Positions 58,844 to 64,000 of a DNA stretch of 64,000 nucleotides are shown piece by piece; position 1 is the first letter of the stretch; each line of letters begins with the position of its first letter. The translations under genes were made by a program, and so were the position numbers. The stretch is from Streptomyces lomondensis (GTDB taxonomy: Bacteria > Actinomycetota > Actinomycetes > Streptomycetales > Streptomycetaceae). Location: contig NZ_BMWC01000007.1 of assembly GCF_014651035.1 (NCBI RefSeq), positions 186,001 through 250,000 of the forward strand, in the 5' to 3' direction. Under the pieces are notes generated by a model, which was given only the letters and a program-made list of their open reading frames with translations, had not been told where the DNA came from and did no database searches.

Positions 58844-61261
58844 CTACTGAGGGACTGCGGGAAGTCCGAGCGGGACCGGTCCGGTTCGCTCGAAGCGGCG
58901 TGCTTGTTCGCGCTTGCTTCTCAGAAAGGTAAGGGTGAGGTCGAGGCCGTCGATCTCTCCTCGCCAGTCCTCGGCGACGGCGCGCTCGCGGCGGGCGAGG
59001 AGGTCCTCCTCCAGTTCGTCCAAGCGGGGCAGCATCTTCGGGTTGATGCTCAGCATCGGGCAGCGAATGCAGGCGTGTTCGTGCTGGCAGGGGGTTCCGT
59101 AGGGGCGGCCGCAGGAGCCAAGTTCGACGCGGCGCTTGTCGAAGTGCTCGTTGAACTCCGACCATTCCGTCTTGGTCGGTTCGCGGTACTCGCTTTGGGG
59201 TCGTTGTGCTCGTCGGCGGTCGAGGAACTGCTGGTAGTGGCGGACGACGTCGTCGTCGAAGACCGCGACGTAGCCGCGAGTGGTTTGGATATTGAGGTGG
59301 CCGAGCAGGGCTGCGCCGATGTGAATGGGCAGGCCGCTGTTGACCAGCTCGGTCGCGAAGAGCCGGCGGAAGTCGTGGGGAGCGAACTTCACCTCGGCGA
59401 ACCGGGGATCGGTATCGATCAGTCCGTCGGCGGCCCGGCGGATCATCCGCCACATCGTCGTGGTGGACATCGCCCGCAGTCCCCCGGCGTGCACGTTCTG
59501 GAACAGGTAGGGCAGCGGCTCGCTCCAGACCTTTTCGTGCAGGTCGTAGCGGACGCAGATCGGAACGGTGCCGTGCGCGCTGATGTGACGACGGATGATC
59601 TGGGCGATGACGTGGAACAGCTCCGCGGACATCGGGATCACCCGTTCCCGGTCGCTCTTGGACGGTGTGATCACGAGCAGGGCGACGACTTCACCGCTCG
59701 GGCGCTGGTAGTTGCGCACGCTCAGGTGAGTCAGCTCGGTCAGCTCCTCGGCACGCAGGCCGGCCAGCCGGAGCGTCTCCACGATCGCCCACTGCCAGAA
59801 CGCCTGGTTCTCGGTGTGCGTGAGCTGTACCAGTTTCCCCGTTGCCCGGTTCACCGCCCGGATCGGCGCGGTCGTCGGGTCCCGGCGTTCGGCGTCGATC
59901 TTCGCGGAGACGCGCTGCCACTCGGTCCCATCGACGGTGAAGTGCTCGCCGAGCCCGACCGCGCGGGCGCTCTCCAGCAGCGTGCGTTGCCGCTGCCATT
60001 GATCGGTGACGTGCTGGGACAGGATCGGCAGGAGCGGCTGGCGTTCCCGCGTGCGGTTGGCCATCCGCTCCTGGACACGGCGCCGGCGGACGTGGAACCA
60101 GCGCAGGTCTTCATCGCGGATCGGGCAAGGTGCCACCCACTGGGCCCAACGTTCCGGCTCTGCGACTGCCCAGGTGTGCAGGTCCAGGTAGAAGGCGCGG
60201 ACCGCGAGGAAGGGGCCCTCGACGTGCAGCCGCGGCTTGCCGTCCGGCCGGACGAGCAGGCTCTCCTTCCAGTGGGTGACTGCTTCGGGGGACAACCGCA
60301 GGTCGGCCTGGTCCGGGTTGAAGTCCTGGATCACCTTCCAGAACAGCCGGACGAGGTTGGTGACCAGGGCCTGGAGGGTGGAGTAGTCGACCTCGACCGA
60401 GCGCCGGCTGATGTAGTGGATCAGCAGGTCGCGAACACCCTGGTTGCGGATCTTGTGCTTATCGACGAGTTCGGCGACGGGACGCTGGCCCTTGACCACG
60501 GCGGCCCGCAGCGTGCGCGGGGTCGAGGCCGGGAAATGCCCCATGTCGGAAAGGATCGGCCAGGCCTGGGTAGCGGCGAAGCAGCCGTCCCCGCCCGCCT
60601 CGCCAGCGGTGACGCCGTACTTCCTGGACTCCGTCGCGTAGAAGAGCAAGGCCTCCGGCGTCAGGTCGGCGATGTGGATCCCAAAGACGGTCAACGGGAC
60701 GATCACGTCGAACTGGGCTCGCCGGATCGACTGGCGGCTCACGTTCAGGGACAGGGTCCGTTCGCAGAACTCCTCCAGCACCGGGTCCTTGGCGATGCTG
60801 CGGAACCAGCGCAGGTAGTGAGAGAAGCGATAGGAGCGGAAGGCCAGCAGCGACGGCTGGATCAGGCGCATCGCGAAAGCGTGGCCTGCGGAGGTGTTCA
60901 TGGTGCTCTTGATCGCCTTGCTGCGGCCCTGGTAGAGCTGCTGGGCCTGGCGTCCCCGCTCGTTGAGGCCGGCGGCCTCCCATCGCTCCTGCCACGTGGC
61001 GCCGGGGAACTCCTGCAGGTGTTCCAGCAGCCGCTGCATCTCCGTCGTCCACTTCGCGATACCGGATCCTGTCCCGAGGACCGTCCCGGCCAGTTCGGCG
61101 ATGTCTTCGATGGAAGCGGTCGACAGCTCGCCCAGTGGACGGGGCGGGTGGATGGGCGTCGGCGGAGGTGCGGGCTCCACCGCGGTCGGCTTGAAGCTGA
61201 AGTCCCGCTCGTAGATCTCGACGGAGTGGCGGCGCACCCGTCCGGTGGTCGGTCCCTTCAC
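58844..61261 (-). CDS. Large tyrosine recombinase, Tn554 TnpB-like
   Basis: 805 residues from GTG 61259-61261, 23 bp after the stop of the first recombinase; the start is uncertain because no good ribosome site is visible. The catalytic domain is intact: first Arg in LRLAGLRAEELTELTHL (about residue 503), KSDRERVIPMS, H-x-x-R in APHDFRRLFATEL (about 629), LLGHLNIQTTRGYVAVF with the nucleophile Tyr (about 663). The C-terminal extension has C-x7-C-x5-C-x2-C with interspersed His (HEHACIRCPML), typical of TnpA/TnpB-like recombinases of the Tn554 group. Tn554 TnpB is around 630 residues as I recall, so this one has a long extra N-terminal region. Confidence 0.87.
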   Translation of the reverse strand: MKGPTTGRVRRHSVEIYERDFSFKPTAVEPAPPPTPIHPPRPLGELSTASIEDIAELAGTVLGTGSGIAKWTTEMQRLLEHLQEFPGATWQERWEAAGLNERGRQAQQLYQGRSKAIKSTMNTSAGHAFAMRLIQPSLLAFRSYRFSHYLRWFRSIAKDPVLEEFCERTLSLNVSRQSIRRAQFDVIVPLTVFGIHIADLTPEALLFYATESRKYGVTAGEAGGDGCFAATQAWPILSDMGHFPASTPRTLRAAVVKGQRPVAELVDKHKIRNQGVRDLLIHYISRRSVEVDYSTLQALVTNLVRLFWKVIQDFNPDQADLRLSPEAVTHWKESLLVRPDGKPRLHVEGPFLAVRAFYLDLHTWAVAEPERWAQWVAPCPIRDEDLRWFHVRRRRVQERMANRTRERQPLLPILSQHVTDQWQRQRTLLESARAVGLGEHFTVDGTEWQRVSAKIDAERRDPTTAPIRAVNRATGKLVQLTHTENQAFWQWAIVETLRLAGLRAEELTELTHLSVRNYQRPSGEVVALLVITPSKSDRERVIPMSAELFHVIAQIIRRHISAHGTVPICVRYDLHEKVWSEPLPYLFQNVHAGGLRAMSTTTMWRMIRRAADGLIDTDPRFAEVKFAPHDFRRLFATELVNSGLPIHIGAALLGHLNIQTTRGYVAVFDDDVVRHYQQFLDRRRAQRPQSEYREPTKTEWSEFNEHFDKRRVELGSCGRPYGTPCQHEHACIRCPMLSINPKMLPRLDELEEDLLARRERAVAEDWRGEIDGLDLTLTFLRSKREQARRFERTGPVPLGLPAVPQ

Positions 61262-61283
61262 CCGGGCGCTGTTGCCGGCCTGA

Positions 61284-62373
61284 CTACCGGGCACCGAACA
61301 CCACCGCCACGTCCTGTGGGTCGTACTGCTGGGACCACGCGGCCGGCTGGGCCGGGCGGCCGTAGTGCTCGGCGAGCTTGTCGACCAGGTCATCCAGGCC
61401 GACCACGGTGTAGAGGGCGGTGGTGGTGATATGCGCGTGCCGAAGGATCGTCTGCACCTCCGCCAGAGTCATTGCCGGATCCCGGGCAAACCGGGTCGCC
61501 GCCGTGTGTCTCGCATTATGAAGCGTCCAGTTCATGCCCAACTGCTCGGTTGCCCGCTGGAGGATCCGCCGGGCCGCCCAGTAGGTCAGCGGACGCGTCT
61601 CACCACGGCGAGTGCGCCAGATCGGTCCGCCGTCGTCAGGCAGGCCGGCATCGTCGAGGTAGGCCGCCAGGTAAGGAGACGTAGCAGGCCAGAAGAGCCC
61701 GATCCCGGGCGCACCGCATCCGCTCGAACAACTCCTCCCACTGGGCATCGGGAATCGCCCGCGGCTGACGGACGGGAACCTTCGGACGCAGACGGCCCCG
61801 GCGGTGCCGGCCAGGAACCTCCAGCGGCGACCGGTGGGCAAGCGTCGCGCGGCGGGCCCGATTCTCCGGCACGGGGTTGAGCACCGGCCCGCGTCCGAAG
61901 TGCAAGTGGAAGGCGTAGAAGCCGTGAACCGCCGATAGGTTGTGCGCAATCGTGGCTGGGGCATAGCCCGCCGCCAGGACTCGCTTGCCGGTCGTGGGGT
62001 TCACCGCCCCGGGTGGATGTCCGCCCTCACGTCGTCGCTGCCGCTGTGGATTGCGGGCCGAGCGCAGCCAGCCGACCAGCGCGGCCGCCTCCGCCTCGGT
62101 GGCCTGTTCCCAGCCGACGTCCACCGTCCACAGCACCCGGAACCAGCGCAGCAGGTCGTAGGCGTAGCTCCGGCACGTCAGCGGACTCACGTCCCCCAGC
62201 AGGCGGTCCCGGAGATAGCTGCTGACCGGCTCGACCTCACGCCCCGCACCATCCACCACTAGCCACGGCAACGACACCGACGTACCAGCAGCAACCGCCC
62301 CGATCCGCGACAGCCGTACACGGCCGTCCATCAGATCTCGATGTACCCGGGAGGACTCATGCGACAACGACAT
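61284..62373 (-). pseudogene. Tyrosine recombinase, Tn554 TnpA-like, with internal deletion and frameshift
   Basis: The N-terminal part from ATG 62373 (MSLSHESSRVHRDL) has the SAM-like core-binding domain (PLTCRSYAYDLLRWFRVLWT, YAPATIAHNLSAVHGFYAFH) and reads to RDRALLACYVS at about 61690. There it shifts frame and continues YLAAYLDDAGLPDDGGPIWR, TRPLTYWAARRILQRATEQL, TLHNARHTAATRFA (H-x-x-R), ILRHAHITTTALYTVV (His and Tyr). Some 50-60 codons between these, which in relatives include the first catalytic Arg (A-x-E-L-L-G-L region), are missing. So the protein cannot be made or active. It sits at the right border reading inwards. Confidence 0.85.
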
Positions 62374-62443
62374 GCCCCGATGCTCCTGATGCACCGCCTC
62401 CGAGTCGAGCCGTGGCCTGAGTTAGTGCAGTCAACTGACCAGG

Positions 62444-62453
62444 CTTCACTGCA
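62444..62453. repeat. Right junction core CTTCACTGCA of the inserted element
   Basis: One mismatch from the left copy at 53536-53545. The host regulator frame resumes here (CAC TGC ATC GAC ATC). Confidence 0.65.
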
Positions 62454-62662
62454 TCGACATCGCGCGCACCACGGGTACGGTCGACTCCCCGATGCAGCGG
62501 GTGCGGCTGGACACCGCCTACGGGCACATCCTTCTGTCCGATGCGATGCCCCGGGATGATGGGCTGTCCGTCCTCGACCGGGCGGCACAGGTGGCTCGCC
62601 GGTACGGACTGAGTCACCAGCTGCGCAGCATCGAGGGCATCCGAGGAGCCCAGCAGGGATGA
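62454..62662 (+). pseudogene. 3' part of the interrupted regulator gene
   Basis: Reads IDIARTTGTVDSPMQRVRLD, TAYGHILLSDAMPRDDGLSV, LDRAAQVARRYGLSHQLRSI, EGIRGAQQG, then TGA. This is the expected continuation of the helical domain that stops at 53536: both are in the same frame when the 8.9-kb insert is removed. The stop overlaps the start of the next gene (ATGA), so the original operon continued into the YdcF-like gene. Confidence 0.8.
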
Positions 62663-63347
62663 GGCAGGGAGTGGCAGTGCCGGAGCACCAACAGCGTCAC
62701 ATCAGCGGCGAGCAGTTCCACGACGCGACGGTGATCTGGGACTACCACCAGATGGGGCATGAGGCGCGCCCCTGCTCGGCGGCGATCGGCCTGGGAAGTC
62801 ACGACCTCGGGGTGGCCACCACAGCTGCCGGCCTGTTCCGGGCCGGTCTCTTTCCGGTCGTGGTGTTCAGCGGCGGCAACAGCCCCACGACCCGCGCCCG
62901 GTTCCCACGCGGCGAGGCCGTGCACTACCGCGAGCACGCCCTGAGTCTGGGCGTTCCGGATGAGGCGATCCTCGTCGAGCCGAAGGCCGCGAACACAGGC
63001 CAGAACATCACCTTCTCCCGGGAGGTACTGGCTGCTGCGCACATCGAGGTGGAGTCGCTGCTGCTGATCTCCAAGCCGTACATGGAGCGCCGTTCGTACG
63101 CGACCTGCCGCAAACTCTGGCCCGAGGCCGACGTCGTCTGCGCCTCCGAGCCGCTGGAGCTGGACGACTACATCAAGTCATCGGCGACGAGAAGCTCGTC
63201 GTCGACATGCTCGTCGGCGACCTGCAACGGGTGATCGAGTACCCGAAGCTCGGCTTCGCCGTAGAGCAGGACGTGCCGGGCGAGGTCTACGACGCGTACG
63301 AGCGTCTCCTGCGCGCCGGCTTCGACAGCCGCCTGATCGGCAGCTGA
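62659..63347 (+). pseudogene. YdcF-family (DUF218) protein gene with a frameshift
   Basis: From ATG 62659. SAAIGLGSHDLGVATTAAGL, PVVVFSGGNSPTTRARFPRG, EAILVEPKAANTGQNITFSR and SLLLISKPYMERRSYATCRK are clear YdcF/DUF218 motifs. At about 63178 the frame reads DDYIKSSATRSSS, while the +1 frame continues correctly as IGDEKLVVDMLVGDLQRVIE, YPKLGFAVEQDVPGEVYDAY to TGA 63347. One missing base (AAGTCATCGG where AAGTCGATCGG is expected) explains it. Either a true mutation or a sequence error; the shifted reading stops at 63234. Confidence 0.8.
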
Positions 63348-63370
63348 CACGCAGGCAACGGGAGGACACC

Positions 63371-63913
63371 GTGAGCGCCAGCACGTGGACGAGCACGTCG
63401 ATGCCGTATCTGACGCCCCGCAAGCGAGAACAGGGCGACGCCTGGAGCGCGGACGCAGCGGCCCAGGGGCGACGTGGAACCCAGCGCATCGTCCATGCCG
63501 GTGAGGTCCCCGCGCCGGCCGAGGTCGCGCGGCTTCTCGGGGTTCCGGACGGGGAGCCGGTCGTCGTTCGACGCCGCCTGATCCTCCTCGACGACGAGCC
63601 GAACGAACTGACCGACACCTACTACCCGACCGCAATCGCCCGAGGCACGCCGCTCGCCGGAACGGCGAAGATCCGCGGTGGAGCCGTCACCCTGCTCGCG
63701 GAACTGGGCCATGTCGGCGTGCTGGTCAGGGAGGACGTAACGGCCGCCCTGCCCGAGGACGAGGAGCAGGAGACCTTGCGGCTCACCCCGACGGATCCCG
63801 TTCTGCGCCTCACCAGGCTCACGTTGGACGCCGACGACGAGCCGATCCAGGTCGACCGTATGGTGATGTCGGCCCAGGGCCAGCAGTTGCGCTACGAGAT
63901 CAGAATCGGATGA
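63371..63913 (+). CDS. GntR-type UTRA-domain protein without a helix-turn-helix
   Basis: 180 residues from GTG 63371 with GGAGGAC ahead. The visible domain is UTRA, the small-molecule-binding part of HutC-type GntR regulators: VPAPAEVARLLGVPDGEPVV, VRRRLILLDDEPNELTDTYY, LRLTRLTLDADDEPIQVDRM, then VMSAQGQQLRYEIRIG. The N-terminal 45 residues (YLTPRKREQGDAWSADAAAQ) contain no wHTH. Such HTH-less forms recur in Streptomyces and may act as co-regulators. Part of the regulator-YdcF-UTRA operon. Confidence 0.83.
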   Translation: MSASTWTSTSMPYLTPRKREQGDAWSADAAAQGRRGTQRIVHAGEVPAPAEVARLLGVPDGEPVVVRRRLILLDDEPNELTDTYYPTAIARGTPLAGTAKIRGGAVTLLAELGHVGVLVREDVTAALPEDEEQETLRLTPTDPVLRLTRLTLDADDEPIQVDRMVMSAQGQQLRYEIRIG

Positions 63914-64000
63914 TGATGATCAGGCCGGAGGTCGAATCGGAGACGCCGGCCTGCGCAGCAGCCGCTGACCCAGCGTCCGGCGTGAGGGGCGCACCACCAC

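Larger units (their letters stand above)
53536..62453. mobile_element. 8.9-kb integrative element with Tn554-like recombinases, inserted in a regulator gene
   Basis: The limits are set by the split host gene: coding sequence of one regulator stops at about 53536 and resumes at about 62453. Both borders carry a near-identical 10-mer, CTTCTCTGCA (53536-53545) and CTTCACTGCA (62444-62453). Removing the insert and one copy gives GGC GAA CTG GAC CTT CAC TGC ATC GAC ATC, an open frame GELDLHCIDI. Inside are two tyrosine recombinases at the right end reading inwards (one broken), an RHS protein, a small membrane protein, a DUF6233 gene, and fragments of an MFS transporter and a transposase. No terminal inverted repeats were seen, as expected for Tn554-type elements. 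The deletion in the first recombinase suggests it is no longer mobile by itself. Confidence 0.8.

Noticed and set aside
58904..61429. An 841-codon rightward open frame opposite the large recombinase
   Set aside because: No recognisable domain; composition typical of antisense frames in this base composition, while the opposite strand has a full catalytic recombinase.
53536..62453. Conjugative (AICE-type) element
   Set aside because: No FtsK-like transfer protein, replication initiator or excisionase was found, and the target is a protein-coding gene rather than a tRNA; the recombinases are of Tn554 type.

Overview
The window is high-GC actinobacterial DNA whose gene content and style point to Streptomyces: G/C-ending third codon positions, many GTG starts, 1-8 bp translational overlaps, HspR/HAIR heat-shock control, and Streptomyces-type families such as DUF6415, DUF6233, DUF3151, DUF1023 and UTRA-only GntR proteins. 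From memory, the order purA ... kynurenine genes ... fba, pyrE ... clpB ... hspR-dnaJ-grpE-dnaK resembles the chromosomal core of S. coelicolor. No rRNA, tRNA or CRISPR array was recognised.

Layout. 0-4 kb: the start of a Ser/Thr kinase running off the left edge, then an accessory cassette of small overlapping genes (including DUF6415) divergent from an XRE regulator, followed by a CYTH-domain protein. 4-11 kb: MarR regulator with DJ-1/PfpI protein, class III aminotransferase, GntR regulator, purA and a lipid-kinase-like protein. 11-20 kb: remnant of an ABC permease, Uma2 protein, cytochrome P450, two paralogous two-component systems, a membrane acyltransferase and a DUF1023 hydrolase, closed by a 47-bp tandem repeat. 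20-23 kb: tryptophan catabolism (formamidase-like, kynureninase, tryptophan 2,3-dioxygenase). 23-32 kb: DUF3151 gene, a cluster of palindromic repeats, an MFS exporter, fba, pyrE, an aldose-epimerase-like gene, an SRPBCC protein and a membrane-anchored spermidine-synthase-like protein. 32-52 kb: aminotransferase, YbjN protein, clpB with its HAIR box, a Rieske-like oddity beside a small secreted protein, two convergent paralogous LuxR-type regulators, a DUF418 protein, an orphan sugar-binding lipoprotein, the dnaK-grpE-dnaJ-hspR operon with two HAIR boxes, a MraY/WecA-like protein and a large membrane Fe-S oxidoreductase.

52-64 kb is the most interesting part. A regulator gene at about 52.8 kb is cut in two. 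Its 3' end reappears about 8.9 kb away at 62.44-62.66 kb, and joining the halves through a near-identical 10-bp sequence (CTTC[T/A]CTGCA) restores the reading frame. The 8.9-kb insert carries two Tn554-like tyrosine recombinases (one broken by an internal deletion), a 1123-residue secreted RHS/YD-repeat protein with a glycine/alanine-rich hydrophobic C-terminal tip, a 70-residue two-helix membrane protein next to it (a candidate immunity protein), and several gene fragments. Beyond the insert, the regulator's original operon continues with a frameshifted YdcF-like gene and a UTRA-domain protein.

Several genes have a TAnnnT box 6-8 nt before the start codon and no ribosome binding site, suggesting leaderless transcripts. 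All functional calls come from motif reading without database searches.
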